NCBI RefSeq assembly: GCF_018145875.1
Contig: NZ_JAGSSV010000001.1
Location: forward strand, 186,001 to 250,000
Source of the DNA: Marinomonas vulgaris
GTDB lineage: Bacteria > Pseudomonadota > Gammaproteobacteria > Pseudomonadales > Marinomonadaceae
Direction: 5' to 3'
Length of the DNA stretch: 64,000 nt
The notes beneath the pieces were generated by a model. The model had not been told where the DNA came from. It did no database searches and saw only the letters and a program-made list of their open reading frames with translations. The position numbers and the translations under genes were made by a program. Below, in pieces: positions 54,047 to 64,000 of this stretch. Numbering within the stretch: the stretch's first letter is position 1; each line of letters starts with the position of its first letter.

Positions 54047-55393
54047 TTATTCCGCAATTTTTGATGCAACAACTGCTTCCACTTCAGACACAAGATAGTC
54101 TACAAGTTCGTCTACGGTTTTATCGTCTCGACCTTCGACCATCACACGAATCAGCGGCTCGGTTCCAGAAGCTCTCAGCAATACGCGCCCCAACCCATTG
54201 AGTCGCTCGTTAGCAACAGCGATGGCTTTTTGCAACGCAGGCTCTTCATTGGGCACAAAACGCTTTGCAACACGAATATTTTTAAGCTTTTGAGGAAATT
54301 TCACCAACCCTTTCAGCAGCTCATCTAAAGACTTACCCTCTTCCACCATGGCTCTTAACACCTGAAGCGCTGCTACGATCCCATCCCCTGTCGTCGTAAT
54401 AGATCGACATACAATATGACCCGATGGCTCTCCGCCTAACACCCAGCCATGTTGCATGAGTTTCTCGTTTACATAACGATCCCCTACTGCGGCACGACTA
54501 AAACCAATCCCGGTTTCTGAAAAAGCCAATTCCAGGCCAAAGTTACTCATCAGTGTGCCAACAACACCACCACTAAAGCGACCCGTCTGCATCAAATGGT
54601 TTGCAATGATATAAAGAATGTCGTCGCCATCACGAACCACGCCGTTGCGATCAACCAATATCAGCCGATCTCCATCACCATCTAACGCAATACCGATATC
54701 CGCTTCTTCAGCCAACACATTCTTGCGAAGCAGTTCAGGCTTAGTCGCGCCACTAAACTCGTTAATATTTAATCCGTCTGGGTTTACACCAATGGAGATA
54801 ACTTCTGCACCGAGCTCTGAAAACACACGAGGCGCAACGTGGTAAGTCGCCCCATCGGCACAGTCAACGACTATCTTTAAGCCACTTAACTGCAAACCAA
54901 TGGGAAACGTGCCTTTACAATACTCGATGTAACGCCCTGCAGCGTCATCAATGCGGCGAGCTCGGCCAATTCGATCCGAATCAACAACAACCATTGGTTG
55001 CTCTAAAAAATACTCAATGCGCTCTTCTAGTTCATCTGAAATCTTGCCGCCTTCTGCAGAGAAAAACTTAATGCCGTTATCAGTATAAGGGTTATGAGAG
55101 GCACTAATGACAATACCTGCGCTAGCTCTAAAAGTACGAGTTAAGTACGCGATGGCAGGCGTAGGCATGGGGCCAACCAGTCGAACATCCGCACCTGCCG
55201 CCACAATACCGGACTCCAATGCGGATTCGAACATATATCCCGATACTCGAGTATCTTTGCCTATAAGGATCTTTTTATCGCGTTCTTTAAACACTTGCCC
55301 GGCAGCCCAGCCCAGTTTAAGCATAAACTCTGGTGTTATCGGGGTCGTTCCCACTTTTCCACGAATTCCATCTGTACCAAAATATTTACGCAT
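54047..55393 (-). CDS. glmM: Phosphoglucosamine mutase
   Basis: 448 residues. It converts glucosamine 6-phosphate to glucosamine 1-phosphate for peptidoglycan and LPS precursors. The N-terminus [11 protein letters not shown] is typical. The phosphoserine is Ser99 in [13 protein letters not shown], the Mg site is [10 protein letters not shown], sugar specificity lies in GGEPSGHIV, and [15 protein letters not shown] binds phosphate. Its ATG overlaps the folP stop (TAATG), so the two are coupled, as in E. coli folP-glmM. Confidence 0.97.
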   Translation of the reverse strand: MRKYFGTDGIRGKVGTTPITPEFMLKLGWAAGQVFKERDKKILIGKDTRVSGYMFESALESGIVAAGADVRLVGPMPTPAIAYLTRTFRASAGIVISASHNPYTDNGIKFFSAEGGKISDELEERIEYFLEQPMVVVDSDRIGRARRIDDAAGRYIEYCKGTFPIGLQLSGLKIVVDCADGATYHVAPRVFSELGAEVISIGVNPDGLNINEFSGATKPELLRKNVLAEEADIGIALDGDGDRLILVDRNGVVRDGDDILYIIANHLMQTGRFSGGVVGTLMSNFGLELAFSETGIGFSRAAVGDRYVNEKLMQHGWVLGGEPSGHIVCRSITTTGDGIVAALQVLRAMVEEGKSLDELLKGLVKFPQKLKNIRVAKRFVPNEEPALQKAIAVANERLNGLGRVLLRASGTEPLIRVMVEGRDDKTVDELVDYLVSEVEAVVASKIAE

Positions 55394-56226
55394 TAACCCT
55401 CTCTCTCAATCCGATACATGAGCTCAAGCATCTCTACATGAGACTTCACATCATGCACTCTAAAAATTCGTGCGCCTTTAGCATAAGTAGCTGCATTTGC
55501 GCCCATTGTGCCGTACAACCTTTCACTTACCGGTGCGTTCAACACATCGCCAATCATGGTCTTGCGGGAGACACCAATCAACACCTCAAAACCTAAATCG
55601 CGAAAATGACGAGTGTGTTTCAAAAGACTTAAATTATGAGCTAACGTTTTTCCAAAACCGATGCCTGGGTCCAGCAAAATAGCGGATCTGTCTATACCGA
55701 CAGACTCACAAGCAGACACGCGAGACAACAAGTAATTCGTCACCTCATCCACCACAGACACATAATCTGGTTGATGCTGCATGGTTTGTGGGGCGCCTTT
55801 CATGTGCATCAGACAAACCGGCAAATTAGTCATAGCAGCCGCTTGCAAAGCACCCTCGCGCTCAAGCGCACGAACATCGTTTATCAATCCAGCACCCAAT
55901 TTAGCACCTTGTGTCATAACATCTGCTGTACTGGTATCGATCGAAACAATAATATCAAAACGCTGCTTTATGGCTTCAATAACAGGAAGGACGCGATCAA
56001 GCTCTTGCTGAACACTGACTGGCTGAGCACCTGGGCGAGTAGACTCTCCACCAACATCTATAATGCTAGCACCTTCGCCAATCATTTTTTCGGTTTGAAA
56101 AAGAGACGCCTCTAGAGACGAAAAAGACCCGCCATCTGAAAACGAGTCTGGAGTGACATTCAATATCCCCATCACTTGGGGGCGGGACAAGTCGAGCGAC
56201 TTGTCCCCAAACAACATTAAGGACAT
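55393..56226 (-). CDS. folP: Dihydropteroate synthase
   Basis: 277 residues, a TIM barrel and the sulfonamide target. It condenses p-aminobenzoate with hydroxymethyl-dihydropterin diphosphate. Conserved loops are [27 protein letters not shown], the VSIDTS strand, [26 protein letters not shown] and a C-terminal RVHDV with the Arg/His pair. It lies 24 bases after ftsH and overlaps glmM by one base. Confidence 0.97.
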   Translation of the reverse strand: MSLMLFGDKSLDLSRPQVMGILNVTPDSFSDGGSFSSLEASLFQTEKMIGEGASIIDVGGESTRPGAQPVSVQQELDRVLPVIEAIKQRFDIIVSIDTSTADVMTQGAKLGAGLINDVRALEREGALQAAAMTNLPVCLMHMKGAPQTMQHQPDYVSVVDEVTNYLLSRVSACESVGIDRSAILLDPGIGFGKTLAHNLSLLKHTRHFRDLGFEVLIGVSRKTMIGDVLNAPVSERLYGTMGANAATYAKGARIFRVHDVKSHVEMLELMYRIEREG

Positions 56227-56250
56227 AAAATAACAGAATCCTATTTTTTG

Positions 56251-58185
56251 TTATTCGCTAACCGGTTTAGCGGCTGGCTCCACACCTTCACCTGCGTCAG
56301 TCGCATCTACAACCACTTCCGCGTCTGCGTCATCCGATTTAGGTGCATTACCTTTATCAGACCAACCTTCAGGTGGAGACGGTTTTTTGCCATCCATAAT
56401 TTCTTTAATTTGCTTGGCATCAATCGTTTCGTATTGCATCAGGGCTTCAGCCATAACATCTAACTTAGATCGGTTATCCTCAAGAATCTGAGTCGCTGTT
56501 TTGTAGCATCGTGTAATGATGTCTTGAACTTCAGAATCAATAGTTTTACCAGTTTCAGGTGAGAAATAGTTAGCTTTACTTCCCGTAGGACCAGAAATAT
56601 AGCTACCACTGTTGTCGTCTTCTTCGTAAGCAAACGGCCCAAGTTTTTCAGACAAGCCCCATTTGGTCACCATGTTACGAGCAATACTGGTCGCACGTTC
56701 AATATCATTGGATGCACCGGTAGATACCCCATCAAAGCCATGTATTAACTCTTCTGCGATACGACCACCATACAAACTACATACCTGACTTTCTAAGCCA
56801 ATCTTACTAACACTGTATTTGTCCTCTTCAGGCAAATACATGGTCACACCCAGAGCACGTCCACGAGGGATAATCGATACCTTATAAACAGGGTCATGTT
56901 CTGGCACTAAATAACCAATAATGGTATGACCGGCTTCATGATAAGCGGTATTGAGCTTCTCTTTTTCGCTCATTACCATGGTCTTGCGTTCCGCACCCAT
57001 GAGGATTTTGTCTTTCGCCAACTCAAGCAATTCCATGTTCACCAAACGACGATTAGAGCGAGCAGCAAACAACGCCGCTTCGTTAATCAAGTTTGCTAAA
57101 TCCGCACCAGAGAAACCTGGCGTACCACGAGCAATGTTTTTTGGCTCAACATCGTCATCACAAGGTACTTTGCGCAAATGCACTTTAAGAATCTGTTCAC
57201 GACCACGAATATCAGGCAAACCTACTTGCACCTGACGGTCAAAGCGACCAGGACGCAATAATGCAGGGTCTAATACGTCAGGACGGTTAGTCGCCGCAAT
57301 AACGATAATACCTTCATTGCCTTCAAAGCCATCCATTTCAACCAATAATTGGTTCAACGTCTGTTCGCGCTCATCGTTACCGCCGCCCATACCGGAACCA
57401 CGATTACGACCTACCGCATCGATCTCATCGATAAAAATGATGCAAGGTGCATGTTTTTTCGCCTGCTCGAACATATCACGAACACGAGACGCACCCACAC
57501 CCACAAACATTTCCACAAAATCAGAACCAGAAATGGTGAAGAATGGTACCTTCGCTTCGCCAGCAATGGCTTTTGCCAACAAGGTTTTACCTGTACCTGG
57601 AGGACCGCACATCAAGATACCACGAGGAATCTTACCACCTAAGCGCTGAAACTTACTTGGCTCTCTAAGGAAATCAACCAGCTCTTCTGTATCTTCTTTT
57701 GCTTCATCACAACCAGCTACATCAGCAAAAGTTGTTTTAATCTGGTCTTCAGGTAACAAACGCGCTTTGGATTTACCAAAGGACATAGGGCCGCCTTTAC
57801 CACCGCCACCACCTTGCATTTGACGCATGAAAAACATGAAAATGGCAAGAATAAGAAGGATAGGAAAACTAGCAACCAGCAACTGTGTCCAAATGCTTTG
57901 CTGTTCAGGCATACGGCCTTCAACAACGACATTGTTGCTTAGCAAGTCGTCCATAATTTTTGGATCAGCCGCCGCAGGACGAACGGTTTCAAACGTATCA
58001 CCACCAGTACGACTACCACTAATGGTATAGCCATCTACGATAACTTTCGCTATACGACCATCCTGCACTTCTTTCACAAATTCGGAATAAGAAATCCGAT
58101 TTGTATCAGGCGCAGTGTTAAAGTTATTGAACACGGTTAGCAGCACAGCAGCAATGACCAACCACAACAGTATATTTTTCAGCAT
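56251..58185 (-). CDS. ftsH: ATP-dependent zinc metalloprotease FtsH
   Basis: 644 residues, anchored in the inner membrane by two helices (about 5-22 and 97-117) with a periplasmic domain between. The AAA+ module has Walker A GPPGTGKT (about 191-198), Walker [12 protein letters not shown] and the second region of homology [17 protein letters not shown]. The zinc site is HEAGH (about 410-415). It degrades membrane and regulatory proteins such as sigma-32 and LpxC. I use the ATG at 58185 ([10 protein letters not shown]), which aligns with known FtsH starts; a GTG at 58200 would add five residues. It follows rlmE. Confidence 0.97.
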   Translation of the reverse strand: MLKNILLWLVIAAVLLTVFNNFNTAPDTNRISYSEFVKEVQDGRIAKVIVDGYTISGSRTGGDTFETVRPAAADPKIMDDLLSNNVVVEGRMPEQQSIWTQLLVASFPILLILAIFMFFMRQMQGGGGGKGGPMSFGKSKARLLPEDQIKTTFADVAGCDEAKEDTEELVDFLREPSKFQRLGGKIPRGILMCGPPGTGKTLLAKAIAGEAKVPFFTISGSDFVEMFVGVGASRVRDMFEQAKKHAPCIIFIDEIDAVGRNRGSGMGGGNDEREQTLNQLLVEMDGFEGNEGIIVIAATNRPDVLDPALLRPGRFDRQVQVGLPDIRGREQILKVHLRKVPCDDDVEPKNIARGTPGFSGADLANLINEAALFAARSNRRLVNMELLELAKDKILMGAERKTMVMSEKEKLNTAYHEAGHTIIGYLVPEHDPVYKVSIIPRGRALGVTMYLPEEDKYSVSKIGLESQVCSLYGGRIAEELIHGFDGVSTGASNDIERATSIARNMVTKWGLSEKLGPFAYEEDDNSGSYISGPTGSKANYFSPETGKTIDSEVQDIITRCYKTATQILEDNRSKLDVMAEALMQYETIDAKQIKEIMDGKKPSPPEGWSDKGNAPKSDDADAEVVVDATDAGEGVEPAAKPVSE

Positions 58186-58254
58186 ATCGTTCAAGAGCAC
58201 ACCTCTTAACGGTTATTTAAAATGTTACTGGCTATCATACCAGAACACGTCCTA

Positions 58255-58875
58255 TTAACCTTTGTATTGTCTTCCTAATAAGTAAACTTCACGACTTCTT
58301 GCTCGTGATGCATCTGGTTTACGCGTAATCACTGACCCAAACTGGGCTCTCATGGTTTTAAGGTACTCTTCAAAACCCTCCCCTTGAAACACTTTCACCA
58401 AAAAATTTCCACCTGGACGCAACACTTGTGCTGCCATATCCAAAGCAAGCTCTACCAGATACATGGCTTGTGGCTGATCAGAAGAACTGTTACCACTCAT
58501 ATTGGGGGCCATATCTGAAATTACAAGATCTGCTTTCTCTTCGCCAATTTCAGCTAAAATAGCTTCGTACACATCTTGCTCTGTAAAGTCACCCTGAACA
58601 AAACTGACGCCTGGTAGAGGCGCCATTTCCAAAATATCTGAAGCGACAATCGTACCTTTGTCACCGACCAGTTTCGCCGCGACCTGAGACCAACCACCTG
58701 GCGCAGCACCTAAGTCTACAATACGCATAGCAGGACGAAACAGTTTATCCTTTTCATTGATCTCGATAAGCTTGTAACTGGCTCGGGATCGGTAACCATC
58801 TTGTTGGGATTTTTTGACATACGGATCGTCAAAATGTTCCTTCATCCAATTATTACTACTTTTTGATCTTGCCAC
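58255..58875 (-). CDS. rlmE: 23S rRNA 2'-O-ribose U2552 methyltransferase
   Basis: 206 residues, also called RrmJ or FtsJ. It methylates U2552 in the A loop of the 50S subunit at a late assembly step. The SAM motif is [15 protein letters not shown]. The catalytic K-D-K set is near SRASYKL (Lys), SDMAPNMSG (Asp) and FLVKVFQG (Lys). The start is GTG at 58875; nearby ATG codons are out of frame. It is co-oriented with ftsH (69-base gap) and divergent from yhbY, the conserved arrangement. Confidence 0.96.
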   Translation of the reverse strand: MARSKSSNNWMKEHFDDPYVKKSQQDGYRSRASYKLIEINEKDKLFRPAMRIVDLGAAPGGWSQVAAKLVGDKGTIVASDILEMAPLPGVSFVQGDFTEQDVYEAILAEIGEEKADLVISDMAPNMSGNSSSDQPQAMYLVELALDMAAQVLRPGGNFLVKVFQGEGFEEYLKTMRAQFGSVITRKPDASRARSREVYLLGRQYKG

Positions 58876-58974
58876 GTTTTCATCATACCTAAATCAGTCA
58901 ATATTCCGCTATAATATCGCTTAACCTCTTAAGCCTCCAATAAAGAGGGTCAACTAATATGAGAAAATTTAACT

Positions 58975-59277
58975 ATGAGCCTTACAAACGCCCAAAAAAA
59001 GCAGTATCGCCTAATCGGACACGCACTTAATCCAGTCGTTATGATTGCGGGCAATGGATTAACAGAAACCGTGCAGGTCGAAATAGACCGAGCTCTTGAA
59101 GATCACGAATTGATCAAGGTGCGTATTAGCATCATGGATCGTGACGTTCGCACTGCGCTTATTGCTGAAATCAGCAAAATCATGAAATGTGAAACCGTGC
59201 AAACCATTGGTAAAGTAGCGCTTTTTTATCGTGCGGCGTTAGAACCCAACCCAAAACTGTCTAATTTACTTCGCTAA
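58975..59277 (+). CDS. yhbY: Ribosome assembly RNA-binding protein YhbY
   Basis: 100 residues, a CRM (chloroplast RNA splicing and ribosome maturation) domain. It associates with pre-50S particles. LTNAQKKQYRLIGHALNPVV and the GxxG-type loop AGNGLTE are visible, as is the strand pattern ELIKVRISI. It is transcribed away from rlmE. A TATAAT lies at 58910-58915 in the 99-base gap. An ATG at 58959 is out of frame. Confidence 0.93.
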   Translation: MSLTNAQKKQYRLIGHALNPVVMIAGNGLTETVQVEIDRALEDHELIKVRISIMDRDVRTALIAEISKIMKCETVQTIGKVALFYRAALEPNPKLSNLLR

Positions 59278-59319
59278 GCCGTACATCAGCCATCGGCACA
59301 AAAACGAAACAGCATGATG

Positions 59320-59353
59320 AGATAGTCTTTTTTGATTAAAAAACAGACTATCT
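59320..59353 (+). terminator. Hairpin after yhbY
   Basis: AGATAGTC (59320-59327) pairs with GACTATCT (59346-59353). The stem can continue through TTTTTT/AAAAAA with a 2-base bulge. The T-run is inside the stem, so termination strength is uncertain. Confidence 0.35.
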
Positions 59354-59412
59354 CTAAATTCTTAAGCAGATCAGCCGATACCTTAAAAAGCCCATTTTAA
59401 GGAGTCGTAATC

Positions 59413-60249
59413 ATGATTTTTGTCGAGGCGATTAATAAAACCATTACCCAGCCTAATGGGAAAAAATGGCTAACTAAAAATAAATATCGCCCAGCTGGCC
59501 ACCATCAAGACTCGGTTGAGCTCAGCTCTGCCGCCCATGAAGTGAAAGAAATATTTCTTGATAGCGAAGAAAGCACTCCCTTAACCGCTTCATCTAGTAT
59601 TTTTGCAAATCTGGTCGAGCACGTGCTTAGTCATGTTTTTAACGACAGCCTACACCTTCATTCTCCTGAAGAACTGATGTTAGATCAGAAAAGCTGGGCT
59701 TTATTTCTACAAGTCCCTCCTTCTAATGAAACCAACAACAAGTCACCAAGCTACCTGACACCGGAAGGATATAAGCCGCCTATATCTAAGCAGCTTATTT
59801 TTCACATTCCAGTGAAGCCTTTTTACGGCAACACATTAGACATGACCTTGTTAATGTCATCCCACAACGGCTCCCCTAAACCACCCGAGTTCTTTGCGAC
59901 CCACCCCAAAGAAACCACACTGCCCATTTTACGAACGCCATATTCTCCAGAATTTCTTGCCCAGCAAACCAGTCATTTTCATATTTTTCTCGACCAAGAT
60001 GGAGAGCCCGACCAATTATCTCCCCTTTATAGTCATGTAAACCAAAGTCGACTCACCGAACAAAATACATCCCCTAATATCACAGGTCTGAGAGTGTGGC
60101 GTGCCAAAAAAAATATTCTTACCCCGGCGGTATTAGGTGATAACCGCATTGGCTTATTATTTGTTGGTCACTATTCCCCTTTAACGGGCAACACCATCAG
60201 CGAGGAAACTCGCTCAAGGCAAGCCAACAACCTTTACACCAAAGCCTAA
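59413..60249 (+). CDS. Protein of unknown function, 278 residues
   Basis: Not recognised. It has no signal peptide or membrane helix. The composition is rich in Pro, Ser, Thr and His, with many loops and little obvious repeat structure. A SSIFANLVEHVLSHVFND segment (about 60-77) could be a helix. There is a good ribosome binding site (GGAG, 8 bases before the ATG), and it is closed by a terminator, so it is probably a real single gene. It sits between yhbY and erpA with no functional hint. It may be lineage-restricted. Confidence 0.6.
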   Translation: MIFVEAINKTITQPNGKKWLTKNKYRPAGHHQDSVELSSAAHEVKEIFLDSEESTPLTASSSIFANLVEHVLSHVFNDSLHLHSPEELMLDQKSWALFLQVPPSNETNNKSPSYLTPEGYKPPISKQLIFHIPVKPFYGNTLDMTLLMSSHNGSPKPPEFFATHPKETTLPILRTPYSPEFLAQQTSHFHIFLDQDGEPDQLSPLYSHVNQSRLTEQNTSPNITGLRVWRAKKNILTPAVLGDNRIGLLFVGHYSPLTGNTISEETRSRQANNLYTKA

Positions 60250-60310
60250 AACCATCTGGCCAAATTCTTATTACTAAAAGTAAAGATTTCTTTCAGTTTT
60301 CATGGGCATA

Positions 60311-60346
60311 AAAAAAGCCTCTCACCATCACTGGTGAAAGGCTTTT
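60311..60346. terminator. Bidirectional terminator between the unknown gene and erpA
   Basis: AAAAGCCT-C-TCACC (from 60313) pairs with GGTGA-A-AGGCTTTT (to 60346), with one internal mismatch and A/T tails on both sides. It separates two convergent genes. Confidence 0.85.
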
Positions 60347-60373
60347 ATTGTCTGAAATTGCTTAACAAGAAAA

Positions 60374-60721
60374 TTAGATGCTAAAGCTCGCACCACAACC
60401 ACAGGTTGAAGTGGCGTTAGGGTTTTGCACCACAAAACGAGAGCCTTCTAGATTCTCTTTGTAATCCACCTCTGAACCTACAAGGTACTGAAAGCTCAAC
60501 GGATCGACAACCAAGGTCACACCATTGCGCTTTACTTCCGTATCGTCTTCTTGATGTTCTTCGTCAAATGTAAAACCGTATTGGAAGCCGGAGCAACCAC
60601 CACCGGTTACATAAACACGTAACATCAACCGATCGTTTTCTTCTTCTTCGATCAAAGATTGCAGCTTTGCTGCTGCCGCATCGGTAAACTCAATAGGATC
60701 AATCGATTCAACCATACTCAT
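60374..60721 (-). CDS. erpA: Iron-sulfur cluster insertion protein ErpA
   Basis: 115 residues, A-type carrier. It delivers Fe-S clusters to target proteins such as IspG/IspH. The three ligand cysteines are in [11 protein letters not shown] (about 43) and STCGCGASF (about 107 and 109). It is closer to ErpA than to IscA in having the acidic stretch [12 protein letters not shown] and an N-terminal extension. It stands alone, 68 bases upstream of the end of prfC. Confidence 0.92.
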   Translation of the reverse strand: MSMVESIDPIEFTDAAAAKLQSLIEEEENDRLMLRVYVTGGGCSGFQYGFTFDEEHQEDDTEVKRNGVTLVVDPLSFQYLVGSEVDYKENLEGSRFVVQNPNATSTCGCGASFSI

Positions 60722-60789
60722 TTCAACACCAATAAACTATTTTAATAGATGGATTATCTGCTTATCCTAGTATTTTAGTCAAGTATTGA

Positions 60790-62376
60790 TCAATGCTCAC
60801 GAGTAGAACGGAAGCGAACCTGAGGCCACTTTTCTTCCGCCATCATTAAATTTACTCGCGTTGGCGCCAGATACGTTAAATGACCGCCGCCATCAATGGC
60901 CAAATTATCGCGGCATTTATTTTTGAATTCTTCAAACTTCTTAGGGTCGTCACACTCTACCCAACGAGCTGTGTTCACATTGACAGGCTCATAAATGCAT
61001 TCCACCTTGTATTCGTCTTTCAAGCGGTACGCGACCACTTCGTACTGCAATTGCCCCACCGCGCCTACAATGAGTTCATTGTTACGCTGCGGCATAAACA
61101 GCTGAGTAGAGCCTTCTTCTGACAATTGCTGAAGGCCTTTTTGTAGCGCCTTCATCTTCATCGGATCTTTTAAACGTACGCGACGGAACAGCTCTGGGGC
61201 GAAGTGAGGAATACCGGTAAATTTTAGCTCTTCGCCCTCAGTGAAGGTGTCGCCGATCTGAATCGTACCGTGGTTGTGCAAACCGATGATATCGCCAGAA
61301 AACGCTTCTTCTACACCTTCTCGGTCACCCGCCGTAAAAGACACAGCATCCGTTACCTTAATATCTTTTCCAAGACGACAATGACGCATCTTCATGCCAC
61401 GTCGATAAGTGCCTGAACAAACACGCATAAAGGCAATACGGTCACGGTGTTTTGGGTCCATATTGGCTTGAATTTTAAACACAAAGCCAGAAAACTTCTC
61501 TTCTAAAGCGGAGACTTTGCGGCCGTTAGTATCACGATCAATCGGAGACGGCGCCCATTCAACGAACCCATCCAGCATTTCTCGAACACCAAAGTTAGAC
61601 AAAGCCGTACCAAAAAATACCGGCGTTAGCTGCCCCTCAAGGTAAGCCTCTAATTCGAACTCATGACTCGCACCGCGCACTAACTCTATCTCGTCGACAT
61701 AGGCTTCCCAGTCATCACCCAGCAAGGCTTTGGCTTCATCTGAATGCAAACCTTCGATACGAACATCGTCCATCAAGGTATGCCCTCGACCCCGAACAAA
61801 CACATGAATGGTGTCTGTATACAGGTTGTAAACGCCTTTAAAAAAGTCGCTCATGCCAATTGGCCAAGTAATCGGTGCCGCTGCAATTTTCAGCACACTT
61901 TCCACTTCGTCTAACAAATCGATTGGATCACGAATATCGCGGTCCATTTTGTTAATAAACGTCAAAATCGGCGTGTCGCGAAGACGACAGACATCCATCA
62001 ACTTAATGGTTCGATCCTCTACCCCTTTGGCACCATCAATAATCATCAACACGGAATCGACAGCGGTCAGCGTACGGTAAGTATCTTCCGAGAAATCTTC
62101 GTGCCCAGGGGTATCCAGCAAATTAACCATACGGTCTTTGTAGGGAAACTGCATCACCGAAGAGGTGATCGAGATACCACGCTGCTGCTCCATTGCCATC
62201 CAGTCGGATGTGGCATGCTTATCACCCTTGCGCCCTTTAACAGAACCTGCGGTTTGAATGAGCTGCCCGAGTAATAGTAGCTTTTCGGTAATGGTGGTTT
62301 TACCGGCATCTGGGTGCGAGATGATAGCAAAGGTGCGTCGAGTGTTGATTTCGTTGATAAATTCTTGGTTTGCCAT
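60790..62376 (-). CDS. prfC: Peptide chain release factor 3
   Basis: 528 residues, a translational GTPase. It recycles RF1/RF2 from post-termination ribosomes. G motifs: SHPDAGKTT (G1), [10 protein letters not shown] (G2), [14 protein letters not shown] (G3), FINKMDRD (G4). [14 protein letters not shown] is the RF3-specific insertion near switch I. The C-terminal domains are complete. It is a single gene on the minus strand with a 216-base upstream gap. Confidence 0.97.
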   Translation of the reverse strand: MANQEFINEINTRRTFAIISHPDAGKTTITEKLLLLGQLIQTAGSVKGRKGDKHATSDWMAMEQQRGISITSSVMQFPYKDRMVNLLDTPGHEDFSEDTYRTLTAVDSVLMIIDGAKGVEDRTIKLMDVCRLRDTPILTFINKMDRDIRDPIDLLDEVESVLKIAAAPITWPIGMSDFFKGVYNLYTDTIHVFVRGRGHTLMDDVRIEGLHSDEAKALLGDDWEAYVDEIELVRGASHEFELEAYLEGQLTPVFFGTALSNFGVREMLDGFVEWAPSPIDRDTNGRKVSALEEKFSGFVFKIQANMDPKHRDRIAFMRVCSGTYRRGMKMRHCRLGKDIKVTDAVSFTAGDREGVEEAFSGDIIGLHNHGTIQIGDTFTEGEELKFTGIPHFAPELFRRVRLKDPMKMKALQKGLQQLSEEGSTQLFMPQRNNELIVGAVGQLQYEVVAYRLKDEYKVECIYEPVNVNTARWVECDDPKKFEEFKNKCRDNLAIDGGGHLTYLAPTRVNLMMAEEKWPQVRFRSTREH

Positions 62377-62592
62377 GTATAAGTTCTTTTAGTTTGTACT
62401 CGGATCTGTACACTTTTTTGGAAGCACTTTGTAAAATCAGTTCTTCGTGGGGTGTTGTCCGTCGTGTGAATTATAATCGGCGACTATTCTCGCTGATCTC
62501 AAGGTTATACACAATCACAGATACACCAACGACTGAAACAAGACGAAAACACCCTAGTCTAAAGCACCTTTCAAGCGTAAAAACTGAGACCA
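62377..62592. other. 216-base gap between prfC and the EamA gene
   Basis: It should hold the prfC promoter (minus strand) and the 3' end of the EamA transcript. I see no clear terminator, repeat or small gene. Confidence 0.4.
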
Positions 62593-63489
62593 TTAACCTT
62601 TGGCTTGCAACAGTAAACACACCATGATCAAAACAATGCCAATCCAGCCAAGTACTGGAATAAACTCCCCCACGACAATCACAGCCAATGCGGCTGCCAC
62701 CACAGGTTCAAATAAAGTCAGAACGTTGGCATTACTGGCTTTGACATAGCGCAGGCCAAAACCAAAAGCGATGTAACCCAAGCACATAGGAACTAATGCC
62801 ATGTAGCTGACTACCAAGATATTAGTAACAGAAGAAAACAAGTTATCGCCGGTGAAAACCAAAGTCGGTAACAGCAACATCGCTCCCAAGCCAAAAATAA
62901 TACCCATGGCGCTTTGCGAACGCACACCGTCGCTGATCATGGCTTTTGCTCCCCACGAATAGCCAGCATACGTTAGCCCTGCGAGCAGCCCCAACATAAC
63001 CCCCACTTCTCTAGAATTTAATGTTGTATGAGCTTCTGCAGAAGGTTCACTGAACACCAGTAGCGCAATACCAATGAGCCCAATAACCAAACTCATTAAC
63101 CAACGCCGAGAAACCATATTATGTTTGCTAAATAGACACTCTAATAGCACTGAAAAAAATGGCGCTGAAGCGATGGAAATCACCGTACCTATGGCCACGC
63201 CGGCCAATTGCATCGACGAATAAAATGTCAAGGGGTAAATAGCAAGCGCCAAGGCACTTAACACAATATTGGCTTTATGTTGGCGCAAACGACAAACATC
63301 CAGCCCAAAGTGCCTAACAGCCAAGCAGGCTTGAATCACACCACCAACGCCCATAGAAAAAGCACCGATGGCCAAAGGACTAATGTTTGGCGCAAAACTC
63401 GCAACCGTACCCGTGGTTCCCCATAGAACAGCGGCAAACAAGATAGACAAACTGCCATATTGATATTGTGTTAATTGAAACATCGCCAT
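62593..63489 (-). CDS. EamA-family (DMT) transporter
   Basis: 298 residues with about ten hydrophobic helices in two EamA repeats. The first begins LSILFAAVLWGTTGTVASFAP (quoted as LFAAVLWGTTG), and the second includes LAGLTYAGYSWGAKAM. The C-terminal LTLFEPVVAAALAVIVVGE is the usual family ending. Drug/metabolite exporters of this type often release amino acids or similar small molecules; the substrate is unknown. I use the ATG at 63489, with AAGG 6 bases upstream. The adjacent AraC-type regulator on the same strand is a likely controller. Confidence 0.85.
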   Translation of the reverse strand: MAMFQLTQYQYGSLSILFAAVLWGTTGTVASFAPNISPLAIGAFSMGVGGVIQACLAVRHFGLDVCRLRQHKANIVLSALALAIYPLTFYSSMQLAGVAIGTVISIASAPFFSVLLECLFSKHNMVSRRWLMSLVIGLIGIALLVFSEPSAEAHTTLNSREVGVMLGLLAGLTYAGYSWGAKAMISDGVRSQSAMGIIFGLGAMLLLPTLVFTGDNLFSSVTNILVVSYMALVPMCLGYIAFGFGLRYVKASNANVLTLFEPVVAAALAVIVVGEFIPVLGWIGIVLIMVCLLLQAKG

Positions 63490-63604
63490 AATAACCTTAC
63501 TGTTCATGTACACTCGATGAAAAACTCTAGTCAAATAATAACTAACAAAAGAGTAGGAGTATTTGCAGAAAAGACGTAAAAACAGTCTGGACAGACGATT
63601 TAAG

Positions 63605-64000
63605 TCAAGCTCTTGAAAAAGCCCGTGGGGAAACACCAAAATACAAAGAAAAACGACGACTAAACGCGGATAAATCGGTATAACCGACTTTTTCAGCAAT
63701 TAAAACAACAGGCCAGTCAGTGTGCGTGAGTAAAGCCTTCGCCTTCTCCATACGTTGTTGAATAATATATTGATAAACACTCAAGCCTACACATTCTTTA
63801 AAGCGCTTTTTAAACTGTGTAGGGCCCAAAAAAGCCGCGGCTGCAAGCACTTCAATACTGAGCGATTGATCAAGTTGCTCTGAGATAATTGTCTGCGCAG
63901 AACGAATACGAGAGTCCAGTGCTCCTGTTGTGTCTTGCTGCTCTAGCAACTGATAAAACATAGTAGCTACTAAAAACTCGAGACCGCTATCAACTTGATG
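63605..64000 (-). CDS. AraC-family transcriptional regulator, C-terminal part (cut by window edge)
   Basis: The frame is open through base 64000, so the gene starts beyond the window; about 131 residues are visible. They contain a complete AraC DNA-binding domain: the first helix-turn-helix is SIEVLAAAAFLGPTQFKKRFKECVG (landmark FLGPTQFKKRF), the second IAEKVGYTDLSAFSRRF, ending FGVSPRAF. The last visible N-terminal part would belong to a sensor domain, perhaps GlxA/DJ-1-like, but that cannot be judged. It lies 115 bases before the EamA transporter on the same strand and is its probable regulator. Confidence 0.88.
   Translation of the reverse strand, partial: HQVDSGLEFLVATMFYQLLEQQDTTGALDSRIRSAQTIISEQLDQSLSIEVLAAAAFLGPTQFKKRFKECVGLSVYQYIIQQRMEKAKALLTHTDWPVVLIAEKVGYTDLSAFSRRFSLYFGVSPRAFSRA

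Noticed and set aside
1-64000. CRISPR arrays, insertion sequences, prophage genes
   Set aside because: No regularly spaced repeats, transposase, integrase or phage structural genes seen on either strand.

Overview
The window is about 64 kb of chromosomal DNA from a gammaproteobacterium. The closest fit from gene content and order is a marine Oceanospirillales of the Marinomonas type. Supporting points are the rpsU-yqeY-dnaG-rpoD, lptD-surA-pdxA-rsmA-apaG-apaH and ftsH-folP-glmM-tpiA-secG-tRNA-Leu-rimP-nusA-infB-rbfA-truB-rpsO-pnp orders, a detached trpGDC operon, and a glk-zwf-eda operon behind a HexR-type operator. This assignment is inferred from gene order and protein style; no database search was possible. 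Coding density is high, and I see no insertion sequence, prophage, CRISPR array or rRNA gene.

Layout. 1-2012: a left-truncated ECF sigma factor, its anti-sigma factor, an OmpA-like protein and tRNA-Arg(CCT). 2030-5006 (minus): trpG-trpD-trpC and an OsmC-family gene. 5363-14217: an accessory catabolic region. It has a minus-strand pair (a DUF3726-like protein and an unrecognised 569-residue protein), a LysR regulator, and a divergent plus-strand run of aldehyde dehydrogenase, peptidase-M19 homologue, BCCT transporter and Ldh-family oxidoreductase. 14418-20164: mgtE, a MscS channel, rpe-gph, a DUF3530-like hydrolase and djlA. 20294-28289: lptD, surA, pdxA, rsmA, apaG, apaH, glpE and cca. 28304-29708 (minus): tsaD-folB. 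30125-34934: the macromolecular synthesis operon. 35250-36656: a PIN-PhoH ATPase. 36775-39887 (minus): glk-zwf-eda. 39989-43742: a GAF-GGDEF protein and small or lipoprotein genes. 43873-58185 (minus): the long RNA, translation and cell-wall super-cluster. 58255-63489: rlmE, yhbY, an unknown gene, erpA, prfC and an EamA transporter. The right edge cuts an AraC-family regulator.

Most of the window is housekeeping. The candidate undescribed system is the 5.4-14.2 kb region. Its BCCT carrier has a changed tryptophan motif, its M19 homologue lacks three of the five expected zinc ligands, and its aldehyde dehydrogenase resembles 2-oxoglutarate-semialdehyde dehydrogenase. An Ldh-family (pyrroline/piperideine-carboxylate reductase type) enzyme and two poorly known proteins complete it. 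I infer uptake and breakdown of a zwitterionic or imino-acid-like compound ending in 2-oxoglutarate; the substrate is unknown. This block lies between rpe-gph and trpGDC, where many pseudomonad-like genomes carry trpE, and trpE is not in the window.

RNA-level control is visible in several places. The rpsO leader can form an H-type pseudoknot like the S15 autoregulatory site. The pnp leader forms a long hairpin of the RNase III-processed type. A perfect HexR box precedes glk.
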